DNA of 26,833 nt from Phallusia fumigata (Eukaryota > Chordata > Ascidiacea > Phlebobranchia > Ascidiidae): NCBI GenBank assembly GCA_008931825.1, contig QXVZ01009664.1:1-26833 (forward strand), written 5' to 3'. Shown here piece by piece: positions 20,701 to 26,833 of the stretch. Position 1 is the stretch's first letter. Each line of letters opens with the position of its first letter. The translations under genes were made by a program, and so were the position numbers. Below the pieces are notes generated by a model that did not search any database, had not been told where the DNA came from, and was given only the letters and a program-made list of their open reading frames with translations.

Positions 20701-21273
20701 CCAAGTAAGTGCTTTGGTTGATGGGAGTGAAAAAAGTTTGTCAATGCTCATTGTGTGGAATGACGTAATCCCTTTAGGATGTTTGTAACTATACGGCAGT
20801 ATTAGATGTCTGCTTTGTGGAACTGTCGAGTATTTTAAATCCGATTTTTAGATCTTAAGTGGTTGGTTGCTGTAACCTGATTCTACTAGAGCTGATGGAA
20901 ACATACATTACCATTAAAAGAGTTATTTGGGTCCGTTTTTACGCAACTATAACGTACTTGAAGCTACAAAACCTCACGAAAAAGGTAGCGTTACGTAAAC
21001 GGTTCCTTAAAGTTACATTTGTTTAGTCAAGAAGCAAAGTCGTATGGGGCTCTAGAAGTGGTGGATGAGAAGACTGGATAGGCACACTGTAGTTATGGAG
21101 CCATAATCTTGATTTATATGGTCTCAGATTTTTGAATTATGTGCAAAGCCGGATTTCATTTTATACCAATTCCAAGTACCGGGTATCTACTAAACGACAA
21201 ATATACGCGAAAGCCCACCTGATCCATAGTTGACGAGCAGCAAAACCGATAACAAGGCGACTACAACTTCCAT
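8713..21273 (-). CDS. Secreted multi-sushi (CCP) domain protein, 13 coding exons
   Basis: Gene-level entry. Exons in order: 21273-21219, 18944-18753, 18140-17760, 17545-17345, 16683-16525, 15203-15099, 14678-14490, 13613-13509, 13129-12941, 12386-12231 (cut by N), 11721-11542, 9459-9280, 8774-8713. All junctions are phase 1 and splice in frame from ATG to TGA. The product has a signal peptide, nine CCP modules (eight complete, one truncated), one duplicated two-cysteine mini-module and a short hydrophilic tail. CCP modules are about 60-residue beta-sandwich units with disulphides C1-C3 and C2-C4. They are typical of complement regulators and adhesion proteins, but the fold does not fix the function. 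No membrane anchor is seen. The exons at 13613-13509 and 13129-12941 may be an allelic copy placed in tandem by the assembly; without them the protein would have eight CCPs. No specific gene name is recognised. Confidence 0.85.
9116..9163. repeat. Short tandem repeat with TTACGTAA palindromes
   Basis: ACTTGACCCTTACGTAACAA occurs at 9116 and again at 9142 (period 26), in the last intron of the CCP gene. Each unit holds the 8-base palindrome TTACGTAA. It is a minor local duplication with no function assigned. Confidence 0.8.
9280..9459 (-). CDS. CCP8 exon
   Basis: 180 nt between acceptor CTTTGTAG and donor G|GTTTGT, phase 1-1. All four CCP cysteines and the tryptophan are present: CPEIPKVAH (C1), FRCDFGFQLMGP (C2), LRCVAPGTWQG (C3 and W), FPEC (C4). 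It is the last CCP before the terminal exon, the position that in several regulators contacts the ligand surface (an analogy only). It has no ATG and is overlooked by simple frame scanning; it was recognised from the cysteine and glycine-aromatic pattern. Confidence 0.93.
10530..10850 (-). CDS. Unassigned 106-residue open frame inside the CCP gene intron
   Basis: An ATG-initiated frame of 106 codons. The C-terminal half contains two diverged units of about 40 residues, ending in LRFFWQNM and SYDFFGKI, which mirrors a DNA repeat of about 120 bases (near 10532 and 10652). Basic and aromatic residues are frequent. No family is recognised. It could be an eroded gene or mobile-element fragment, or a chance frame over a degenerate repeat. 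No splice sites fit it into the CCP gene. Confidence 0.2.
   Translation of the reverse strand: MFTTYNRMVVSRKWGFPVISTGLAHCGGHERSLNLARLLCEAAVVFDGFVNHCVLVGKELRFFWQNMLQKCGREFIQEHVIDKKILCKQLRDRVGSGHSYDFFGKI
10532..10700. repeat. Degenerate tandem repeat, period about 120
   Basis: ATTTTGCCAAAAAAATC occurs at about 10532 and 10652. Each is followed by a similar run: a CCCAC, then C-CGCAAT-G-TT-CACAAA. The two units differ at many positions, so the duplication is old. Confidence 0.6.
11250..11296 (+). repeat. Dispersed repeat piece, also at 23441-23490
   Basis: CAAACGTTTTTCGATG at about 11259-11274 recurs at about 23449-23464 with similar flanks (TC-GTGTTT before, then a GTAAAA-AGTTG-TT block after). 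It is probably a fragment of a dispersed repeat family. The rest of the family is not in the window. Confidence 0.55.
11542..11721 (-). CDS. CCP7 exon
   Basis: 180 nt, phase 1-1, acceptor TTTTTCTACAG, donor G|GTTGGG (weak after the GT). It contains CPKLTAPSNGQ (C1), FLCDSGFVLIG (C2), TCDKTGQW (C3 and W) and VPAC (C4), a complete CCP. Its FLCDSGFVL block is very like those of CCP1 and CCP6, so these three modules look like recent relatives. The long minus-strand frame that covers it runs on into intron sequence on both sides and is not a gene of its own. Confidence 0.92.
11722..12230. other. Intron between CCP6 and CCP7 exons
   Basis: About 0.5 kb of AT-rich intron. No additional exon or structured element is recognised. 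Confidence 0.6.
12231..12386 (-). CDS. CCP6 exon, truncated at an assembly join
   Basis: The 3' 156 nt of a CCP exon, ending at donor G|GTAACC in phase 1. ENGRVSYP, FLCDDGFVLSG (C2), MCRDGQW (C3 and W) and FPTC (C4) are present. The segment before the E-N-G, including C1 and the acceptor, is cut off by N at 12387. The sequence across the N is intron from a different contig, so the apparent in-frame extension is false. It is a close relative of CCP7 and CCP1. Confidence 0.88.
12595..12735. repeat. Intron block shared with 14130-14265 and 19265-19375
   Basis: TTTCGACAAACGCTGT, then a TTAGGAAT and a GTTTA-CAC block ending in TGGCA, occurs here, in copy B near 14142, and in diverged form near 19276. 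Here it lies 200-350 bases upstream (minus sense) of CCP6; near 19.3 kb it lies 320-430 bases upstream of CCP1. This suggests CCP1 and CCP6 arose by duplication together with upstream intron sequence. Confidence 0.6.
12941..13129 (-). CDS. CCP5 exon, copy A
   Basis: 189 nt, phase 1-1, acceptor TTTTATTAG, donor A|GTGAGT. Complete CCP: CYAPSHPHHGKY (C1), FGCRDGYRLRGS (C2), TCGPKGKW (C3 and W), PVC (C4). Against copy B I count six base differences, of which five are synonymous and one is Val to Ile. Its splice sites are intact. It is either a real second CCP5 or the other allele. Confidence 0.85.
13509..13613 (-). CDS. Two-cysteine mini-exon, copy A
   Basis: 105 nt, phase 1-1, acceptor TTTTTAACAG, donor G|GTATGA. 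It encodes EVPCRIIENVPVGALI, then STPLKKSKNNKTLEGCP. There are only two cysteines and one possible N-glycosylation site (N-K-T). Against copy B there are five base differences, four of them synonymous and one Ser/Leu, which is what a translated exon would show. It begins like the first strand of a CCP but lacks the C2-C3 half. No known domain is recognised. Confidence 0.72.
14490..14678 (-). CDS. CCP5 exon, copy B
   Basis: 189 nt, phase 1-1, acceptor GTTTATTAG, donor A|GTGAGT. It has the same CCP as copy A: CYAPSHPHHGKY, FGCRDGYRLRGS, TCGPKGKW and PVC. The exon joins the preceding mini-exon by a Glu codon (G|AG). Copy B lies in the contig that continues to CCP4, so its order relative to the upstream exons is the more secure. 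Confidence 0.93.
15099..15203 (-). CDS. Two-cysteine mini-exon, copy B
   Basis: 105 nt, phase 1-1, acceptor TTTTAAACAG, donor G|GTAAGA. It encodes 34 whole codons with two cysteines 29 residues apart, an N-K-T sequon and a lysine-rich stretch (PLKKSKNNKT). Placed between CCP4 and CCP5, it would act as a spacer with one possible internal disulphide. It may be a degenerate CCP that lost its second half, or an unrelated linker. The excess of synonymous changes against copy A supports translation. Confidence 0.75.
15204..16524. other. Intron between CCP4 and the mini-exon
   Basis: About 1.3 kb. The minus-strand frame at 15416-15676 has several cysteines but no CCP pattern or splice sites that fit, and is read as chance. 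Nothing else is recognised. Confidence 0.55.
16525..16683 (-). CDS. CCP4 exon
   Basis: 159 nt, phase 1-1, acceptor GTTTTTGTCCAG, donor C|GTGAGT. A compact, typical CCP: CPGAQNPPYGRL (C1, P-Y-G), LICNPGYKLEGP (C2, G-Y), IFCQDDGNW (C3 and W), FC (C4). At 53 residues it is the shortest complete module here. Confidence 0.94.
16684..17344. other. Intron between CCP3 and CCP4 exons
   Basis: About 0.66 kb with no exon recognised on either strand. Open frames here lack domain patterns. Confidence 0.6.
17345..17545 (-). CDS. CCP3 exon
   Basis: 201 nt, phase 1-1, acceptor AAATTTTTAG, donor A|GTACGA. A complete CCP: SSCSHPTAPENGTV (C1, with an N-G-T glycosylation sequon), VFSCNRGFRMDP (C2), AHCGPGGTW (C3 and W), PPTC (C4). 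The plus-strand frames over the same bases are antisense shadows. It contains no usable long minus-strand ATG frame and was identified from the cysteine pattern. Confidence 0.93.
17714..17729 (-). other. Exact copy of the Ciona-type spliced-leader 16-mer
   Basis: The minus strand reads ATTCTATTTGAATAAG, identical to the spliced leader I recall for Ciona. It lies in the intron just after the CCP2 donor. The next bases are AGTTAAG, not GT, so this is not an intact SL RNA gene with its donor site. Confidence 0.6.
17760..18140 (-). CDS. CCP2 exon with a large helical insertion
   Basis: 381 nt, phase 1-1, acceptor TATTGTTCCTAG, donor G|GTAAGT, all in one exon. The CCP frame is clear: KCPAMQDPPNGK (C1), LECDDGYVLDS (C2), KFCQEGVF (C3, with Phe where Trp is usual), PTC (C4). 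C1 and C2 are 93 residues apart instead of roughly 30-35, so about 55-60 residues are inserted after the P-P-N-G turn. The insert is rich in Ala, Leu, Glu, Lys and Arg, with no cysteine and few glycines. Hydrophobic residues are spaced at 3-4 intervals (NLVQELRTTLETIKALEGL), which suggests an amphipathic or coiled-coil hairpin. Such an insertion could support oligomerisation or ligand binding; this is inference. Reading through is not an intron artefact, because the frame stays open over the whole exon. Confidence 0.9.
18141..18752. other. Intron between CCP1 and CCP2 exons
   Basis: About 0.6 kb, slightly richer in CpG than other introns around 18230-18400. No exon is recognised. Confidence 0.6.
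18753..18944 (-). CDS. CCP1 exon
   Basis: 192 nt, phase 1-1, acceptor TTTTTTTTTAATACAG, donor G|GTGAGT. CSNVTPPDNGRI (C1, with an N-V-T sequon), FLCNDGYTLKG (C2), LCVDGIVV (C3), PVC (C4). Val stands where the conserved Trp is expected, and there is an extra cysteine (KGQC) between C2 and C3, giving five in all. The free cysteine could pair with another chain. It joins the signal-peptide exon through an Ala codon (G|CC). Confidence 0.92.
19534..19779 (+). other. Overlapping open frames on both strands, unassigned
   Basis: Plus strand: 81 codons without a stop, ending TAA at 19777-19779, with no ATG near its start. It is rich in Glu, Ser and Lys. Minus strand: an ATG frame from 19751 to a TAA at 19614, 45 residues, starting MPGDLAKSSFFDMK and ending FNELSRSL. 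The block has higher GC and more coding-like codons than its surroundings. It may be an eroded mobile-element or gene fragment. Strand and identity are undecided. Confidence 0.25.
19760..19868. repeat. 54-base direct repeat around a single N
   Basis: 19760-19813 and 19815-19868 appear identical, starting TAGAAATCCACCG, with N at 19814 between. It is read as an unmerged contig overlap. Confidence 0.9.
21219..21273 (-). CDS. CCP gene exon 1: start codon and signal peptide
   Basis: 55 nt: 18 codons plus one base, then the donor G|GTGGGC. It encodes MEVVVALLSVLLLVNYGS, a hydrophobic signal peptide with small residues (Y-G-S-A across the junction) suited to cleavage. The start context is good (GGAAAGGATGG). 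Phase 1 matches CCP1 and every later exon, and no other CCP exon lies between, so it is assigned as the first coding exon. It gives entry to the secretory pathway. Confidence 0.8.
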
Positions 21274-21470
21274 CCTTTCCTCTGATGTTGTATGACGTAA
21301 ATGGGCGAAATTTGAATGTCAACAACGGTGTCTTTGTTCTGGTTAAGCGGGTTGCTGCAGTATTACAGTTTCAAGGGTTCCTAATGGTTTAAGGAAGCGA
21401 TCCCGGCCTAGCCTGAAGGGGAAAACAATAGGTTCGGTTAAAATAGAAACTTGAAAGTGGATTAAAAACG
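21274..21470 (-). promoter_or_regulatory. Likely 5' UTR and proximal promoter of the CCP gene
   Basis: On the minus strand, TTACGTCA (CRE/ATF-like) lies at 21300-21293, 20 bases before the ATG. An acceptor-like TTTTCCCCTTCAG lies about 140-150 bases upstream of the ATG, and an inverted CCAAT (ATTGT) is nearby. No TATA box is clear. If the gene is trans-spliced, the acceptor could be near that pyrimidine tract. The transcription start cannot be placed. Confidence 0.3.
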
Positions 21471-21672
21471 TCCACTTATCATGGCGCCAGCACTAAAGGT
21501 CAATGACTTATGCGCAATTGGTGATTTAAAGACAAATTTTAGACATCCTTTTTGGTAAAGCACACGAGGTCATGACCGCACTGGTATGTTTTATAATTTA
21601 GTCGGTTTTAAAATTAAATTTTTTTCGGCCTCAATATTGGCTATGAAAGATGAATATAAATGAAAAAAATGC

Positions 21673-21678
21673 TTTATT
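21673..21678 (-). terminator. AATAAA downstream of the second SL-like 16-mer
   Basis: AATAAA on the minus strand lies about 65 bases after the spliced-leader-like 16-mer at 21758-21743. No A-rich tail follows. The pairing may be chance. Confidence 0.2.
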
Positions 21679-21742
21679 TTGACAGATTGAAATTTGACCG
21701 AGGCATGAGGTCTTAAGGAATATATGTTTTGCCTAAGTCGGC

Positions 21743-21758
21743 CTTATTCAAATAGAAT
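21743..21758 (-). other. Second exact copy of the spliced-leader 16-mer
   Basis: The minus strand reads ATTCTATTTGAATAAG. It shares exactly these 16 bases, and no flanking sequence, with the site at 17714-17729. It is followed by GCCGAC, so no donor GT follows. It lies 470 bases upstream of the CCP gene start codon, on the same strand. Confidence 0.6.
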
Positions 21759-22212
21759 TCAGTCATATTTTGATAGCTAAAAAGGCTAACACGCTAAAAA
21801 ATTCATAAAATACTTGTGATTAAAGATTTCGTGCCAGCAACATAATTTCATGAATTATCTCGGCTATTAATAGAGCTCTTAGTGTTTTCAACGATACCTG
21901 ACCATCATTTTTTTGCGACCGGGCACAGCGCAGCACACCAAACATCGATAAAAGTGTTGCACTTGACAAATTAATCCACGAAGTGCCTAAGACGAAACTC
22001 ATGAGTGCTTATTACAGTAATTACCAGGATCGGAATATGTAGCCGAAGTGTTTTACGTTCAAATGATTAATTCTATAACAGACAATACCTTTTAATATTA
22101 AATTGACATATATTCTAAAATTAAGTTTTCGAAAGCTAATAAAAAACTGATTTTATCGCCTGACCTTATCGAAATAATACCCAGTTCTACACGAGGAAAT
22201 CACCTAACGCGA

Positions 22213-22443
22213 GCAAAGCATATGTTCCGGTTAGAAAACATTTTCGCAAAGCTGTCGGCGCTTGTAATCTTAAAGAGGCTGCAGTAATTCCAGTGTTCTC
22301 CGGCGCTAATGACACAACGCTATTGCTNGCAAAGCATATGTTCCGGTTAGAAAACATTTTCGCAAAGCTGTCGGCGCTTGTAATCTTAAAGAGGCTGCAG
22401 TAATTCCAGTGTTCTCCGGCGCTAATGACACAACGCTATTGCT
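22213..22443. repeat. 115-base direct repeat around a single N
   Basis: 22213-22327 and 22329-22443 appear identical, starting GCAAAGCATATG and ending CGCTATTGCT, with N at 22328. Confidence 0.9.
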
Positions 22444-23800
22444 GATTGCCCGGTGCGCTTCATTTTCATATCCGCGCCGTCAGAACGATTTACGCGCCTT
22501 TCTTTGTCGGGTACTTGGCAGAAAACACGCGATCTGAATCAAAACATCTTGTTCCCTGTGAGACTACGGCAATTTACAAACCGCAGGCGATATTATAATG
22601 TTCACCTTTTGTGCAGCAGCACCAGTGTAACAGGCCCTTCCATATATGACCCTAATTTAACAATGGATTTGAGACATACGACGGTTTCCTTCAAATTTCC
22701 ATTCACATTTCTGGAGGTGGGTACGTTTAAACTTTAAAGCCGTCTTACAACATATTGCGCGATGAAAACACTTGCAGGCGTAAAAGTAACACCATGCAAA
22801 AAGGTAGAAACCGCTTTTTGACGCAAAAATTGGTGTCCTAGTTGGGAATTATTAAACATTTTAAAAGAATCACAATTTCACAACCTACATAAAAGTAATT
22901 TTAAGGTTGCATACGAAACACTATAAACTTCAACCAAAAAAAACGAACCGGCAACTGGTCATGTGATACAGTTTCTGTTCTCACATGAACCAACCGATCA
23001 CCTAATTATTGTCGAACTTTGACCACACAATCCTGTTCACACCATTCCGAACACCACCACAAATCAATTTCACGACCTCTCGCACTTCTTTGACCTTCAA
23101 AAACGAAATGTCCAACCTTGTGAGCCGACGCACCTCGCCAAATTACACTCTTCCTGTATTCATTATACCCTTACACGCAAAAGTACACTGAAGAAACAGG
23201 TGCAAATAGCCGCCTTGCGCGCAGAGAAAACACTAGAACTAATGGGTCTATCACGAAAATGGTCCCGGATGCCGGTTTTTATTGGCGGGCTGTTTTTCTT
23301 TTTCTGCTCGCTTCTCTTCCCATAAACTGCATGGAATGTTAATGCGGTCAAACGCAGCAAATATATCTGAAAGACGGACCAAACATGGCTGCATCTCAGT
23401 CCCAGGTATAAAAAGAATAGAAACCCTGTAAGGATATCAGTGTTTGTGCAAACGTTTTTCGATGGTAAAAAGTTGTTTGTTTTTAAGGAATAGAGGTTGT
23501 TTTTGTTCCTAAACTGGTAAAAAACTTATCAAAAGTTAATCAATCAAGTTTTTTTATTTTGTTTATAGCGCCCGAAATGTACACATGAACAAATTAACGT
23601 TTCAAGTAAACGCTAGAAACAAAAATGGATCAGCCTGAGCCACTAGTGGTTATTACTTTTTGCTGACCCTTCTATTGAAAAAAGTCATATTTAAAAATGT
23701 TTTGTTAAGGAGCATTTAGTTCTTTACATGGGCAGTGATTTACATACAGATGTTATTGACATTATGAGATTACAAAGATGACTCACATTTGCAGTGTGGT

Positions 23801-24809
23801 TTTAACTGACCCTCAAATTCCCGTTTTTAAAATTAGAAACTTCGTTTTCTGTATAAGGTTTCATTCTGAACCCCCGTAATGCCAAGTAGTACCCGAAAGT
23901 GCGTTCAACGTGGTTCATCCAACACTACGTGACGTAACAACGTGCTAACCTATCTTATTTACCGATGAGTACATCATGTAATACCAACTTTGCCTTCGTG
24001 CAATCGTGTAAGAATACTTTGCGCCTATTTAAAAGAAACTGGCATCGAAATCATTTATTCCGTCCCCCTAAAAATTAGTTGGAAAATATGGATTTCTTTA
24101 CAACTGAAAATAGATTTGGGTGAAAAAATCGGTTGATTGACTTTTAAATGATTTTAGTACGATAATAAAAACATCAACCCATTTTTTCCGACCAAAGTTT
24201 TGGGAAACGGTTTCACTTGTCTTTGCTAACAACATACGATCTTACAATTGAACTAATGCATTTTATGATAAAATACATTTTTAGAATAAACCTATTGGGG
24301 GCCANTTTAACTGACCCTCAAATTCCCGTTTTTAAAATTAGAAACTTCGTTTTCTGTATAAGGTTTCATTCTGAACCCCAGTAATGCCAAGTAGTACCCG
24401 AAAGTGCGTTCAACGTGGTTCATCCAACACTACGTGACGTAACAACGTGCTAACCTATCTTATTTACCGATGAGTACATCATGTAATACCAACTTTGCCT
24501 TCCTGCAATCGTGTAAGAACACATTGCGCCTATTTAAAAGAAACTGGCATCGAAATCATTTATTCCGTCCCCCTAAAAATTAGTTGGAAAATATGGATTT
24601 CTTTACAACTGAAAATAGATTTGGGTGAAAAAATCGGTTGATTGACTTTCAAATGATTTTAGTACGATAATAAAAACATCAACCCATTTTTTCCGACCAA
24701 AGTTTTGGGAAACGGTTTCACTTGTCTTTGCTAACAACATACGATCTTACAATTGAACTAATGCATTTTATGATAAAATACATTTTTAGAATAAACCTAT
24801 TGGGGGCCA
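23801..24809. repeat. 504-base direct repeat around a single N
   Basis: 23801-24304 and 24306-24809 have the same length and differ at only a handful of bases, for example CCCCCGTAATG against CCCCAGTAATG. N lies at 24305. The low divergence suggests overlapping contigs from two alleles or with base errors. Confidence 0.9.
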
Positions 24810-25140
24810 TATATGGTACGCCCACACCACAAAGACCATACTTCTCAGGGAAGTTTCCTAGCTTACAAAACTAACTGATACACAATACAGCGCAATCATA
24901 AGATGTTATCTATATTATCCTAAAAGCGATTGCTTTGCACCCTACGTCCCTTGGATATAAATATTTCCAGTTGTGATTCGAACGAACTAACTTCCGTATG
25001 ACTAATAGCAAAAACCTTTCCGGATGGTCACAGTGCTGCAAGACATTTAAACTGTTCTGACGTAAAACAGAAGCGTTGTTTCGAGCATAAAGTTTCTTAA
25101 AAACTAAAAAACTAATTATCTTTCCTGTACAAAAGTATTT

Positions 25141-25461
25141 CTACTCTCTAACGGCTGAAATGCAAGTCATGAGCAAAGCAGACGGATTATTAAACCCTTG
25201 TACACCACACTTATCACCGATGACAATCTGTCCACCACAAAACTGCACGTTGCAAATGTAACAAGCTCTGCACTCGATAACATTACCATGACAATGACTC
25301 TTGAGGCAAGCCGAACGTCGAGAAGGGACGTACCGCCTTGGGCAAAGGCAAATCGGACTTCTCAACAATTTGCCAATCCTCAGACCACAAGACGTTGTTT
25401 TTGAACCAAAAGATCGCCACGGTTTTGCCCGATCACCACCGCTTTCTTGGACGGTTACAAG
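25141..25461 (-). CDS. Unassigned cysteine-rich open frame (possible terminal exon)
   Basis: An open frame of 106 codons ends in TAG at 25143-25141; the in-frame stop upstream is at 25464-25462. There is no ATG in its first part, so it would be an exon. It has eleven cysteines, including CLKSHCHGNVIECRACYIC followed by FCGGQ and DKCG. This is a dense, secreted-type pattern with coding-like codon use. It is not a CCP. Several G|GT sites after cysteines (FCG, DKCG) could be phase-1 donors, so the true exon may be shorter. It is on the same strand as the CCP gene but upstream of its start, so it would belong to another gene. No family is recognised. Confidence 0.35.
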   Translation of the reverse strand, partial: LVTVQESGGDRAKPWRSFGSKTTSCGLRIGKLLRSPICLCPRRYVPSRRSACLKSHCHGNVIECRACYICNVQFCGGQIVIGDKCGVQGFNNPSALLMTCISAVRE

Positions 25462-26833
25462 CTAACTGTTGAGTGGTGTCAGACGTGGTTTTGGGCTGCC
25501 GTCTCGTGGATGGGGAAAAAAACAGGCGTTTCTGAATGTTTGAAGAGCGCTGTTCTTAGAAGGTATTTAAACTATTTAGGGATGTTTTACATCTTCGGTG
25601 CAAGTAGGCCATTCCAACTGGAAACGAAAAAAACATTAAGACGTTATACGGTAAAAATACAAGGGTTGTTCGGTAATGTCAATCTAAGATTTAGCTTTTG
25701 ATGTTCGAATTGACTACAATTTTCGATAGCTGGCTTTCAGAAACAAGTGTACTGTTAATTTTGAATAATCTTCAGATGGTGTTAATGTGTTAGACGTCAA
25801 TGAAAGGTTATTTTTAAATATTATTTATCAAATCGAACAAATTAACGCCTACCAATCACTTACTATTTTAATCATGACAACTAAGCACATGCGATTCAGT
25901 TTTTTTTAATTTTTATTGTAGACGCCAGAAATAAACTTTCTTACGCTATAATATTGATCATGTTACCAAGCGGTCAAGAGCCTGGGAACAAACGTATTGA
26001 ACCTAATTCAACCATCTTGCCAACTCTAATCGTCACACCACACGCGTGCCTCCCTCCAAATTAAGTCTCCAAAAATACACGCTGGCGCTGTTAAATACAC
26101 AAACATAATTTGCAACCAACTTTTTTTACACTACATCCGCCTGTCGGCGACCGCATGAATTTTTGCGTAATGTGAATACACGAGCACCNACGCTGGCGCT
26201 GTTAAATACACAAACATAATTTGCAACCAACTTTTTTTACACTACATCCGCCTGTCGGCGACCGCATGAATTTTTGCGTAATGTGAATACACGAGCACCG
26301 TAAACAAGTTATCAAGACATGACATAATCCTATTTTCCGGGCACGAGCGTCTCTTCACCAAGCTGCATACACAAAACTGCTATATTCAGCAATGCATTGG
26401 CCACAAGCCCTGGTAACGTCTACATCGTGACTGAACTGGCTGGACGTTCCATGGAAATGCTGGTGTCCATAGGTTCACCATGATGTAACTTACGCTGATT
26501 CCGGACTAACGGGTGCTAAAAATAGGTATTTGCTGTTGTTGGACTCCGGTGTCTGGACAGTTTATAAAAGTGGGGATTTGGTGTAAGCTAAAGGCTCGGC
26601 GGTATGACGACAAACCGTGATGGATAATTTAACTTTAAAAATTGAATTACAATACTTGGCCGCTTTCTTACCTACACCCAGAATAACCAAAAAGAAGTAG
26701 AAAACTTTGGAATACTTTAAAAATAATTTTGTGAAAAAGGCTTAGATATGTTTCGGTAATTGAGACCACGCAGACTCCCCCGAAATAAATCTTACGGACA
26801 GTTCAAACCAACTAAGGTTAGATGCTAACGACA
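25462..26833. other. No gene recognised at the right edge
   Basis: No domain, splice-supported exon or RNA gene is seen. The plus-strand frame at 25447-25701 has no recognised pattern. Confidence 0.45.
26079..26299. repeat. 110-base direct repeat around a single N
   Basis: 26079-26188 and 26190-26299 appear identical, starting ACGCTGGCGCTG and ending CACGAGCACC, with N at 26189. Confidence 0.9.

Larger units (their letters stand above)
18945..21218. other. First intron of the CCP gene
   Basis: About 2.3 kb. It contains a diverged copy of the intron block also seen near 12.6 kb (19265-19375), the overlapping open frames at 19.53-19.78 kb, and a 54-base N-bounded repeat. No CCP exon is recognised between the signal-peptide exon and CCP1. 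Confidence 0.55.
21759..25140. other. Upstream non-coding region with N-bounded repeats
   Basis: No exon with a recognisable domain is found on either strand in about 3.4 kb. Plus-strand frames at 22453-22737 and 23009-23191 have no domain pattern. Two N-bounded direct repeats lie here (listed separately), and a dispersed repeat piece near 23441-23490. Confidence 0.5.

Noticed and set aside
1..26833. CRISPR array, bacterial operon or provirus
   Set aside because: There are no regular spacer-repeat arrays and no long intronless genes; the coding sequence is in spliced exons, so the window is metazoan nuclear DNA.

Overview
This is eukaryotic (metazoan) genomic DNA: AT-rich, with short coding exons bounded by canonical GT/AG splice sites and introns from a few hundred bases to over 2 kb. 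Two multi-exon genes can be reconstructed, both on the minus strand. A tunicate of the Ciona type is the best guess. The window holds two exact copies of the 16-nt sequence that I recall as the Ciona spliced leader (ATTCTATTTGAATAAG). It also shows allele-like sequence divergence, which fits the very polymorphic Ciona genomes. This assignment is inference and was not tested by a search.

Left part (about 3.7-6.3 kb): the first four coding exons of a mitochondrial SLC25 carrier of the glutamate-carrier type (SLC25A18/SLC25A22 group), read right to left. They cover the start codon to about residue 121, including the first P-x-D-x-x-K signature. The rest of the gene is not visible and should lie beyond the left edge.

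Centre (8.7-21.3 kb): a complete or nearly complete gene for a secreted protein built from sushi/CCP (complement control protein) modules. Its order is a signal-peptide exon (21273-21219), then CCP1, CCP2 with a large helical insertion, CCP3, CCP4, a 35-residue two-cysteine mini-exon, CCP5, a second copy of mini-exon plus CCP5, a truncated CCP6, CCP7, CCP8, and a short terminal exon with the stop codon at 8715-8713. Every internal boundary is phase 1, so each exon is a symmetric, shuffle-ready module. No transmembrane segment is seen, so the product should be a soluble multi-CCP protein, such as a complement regulator or recognition molecule. That role is inferred from the fold only.

Right part (21.3-26.8 kb): the 5' flank of the CCP gene and mostly non-coding sequence, with one unassigned cysteine-rich open frame at 25.14-25.46 kb.

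Assembly: the window has nine single N characters. Six sit exactly between two near-identical direct copies of 54-504 bases. Two more bound a 1.5 kb near-copy that carries the mini-exon and CCP5. These look like unmerged contig ends or alleles joined head to tail, so the apparent duplication of CCP5 may be an artefact and CCP6 is cut by one of the joins.
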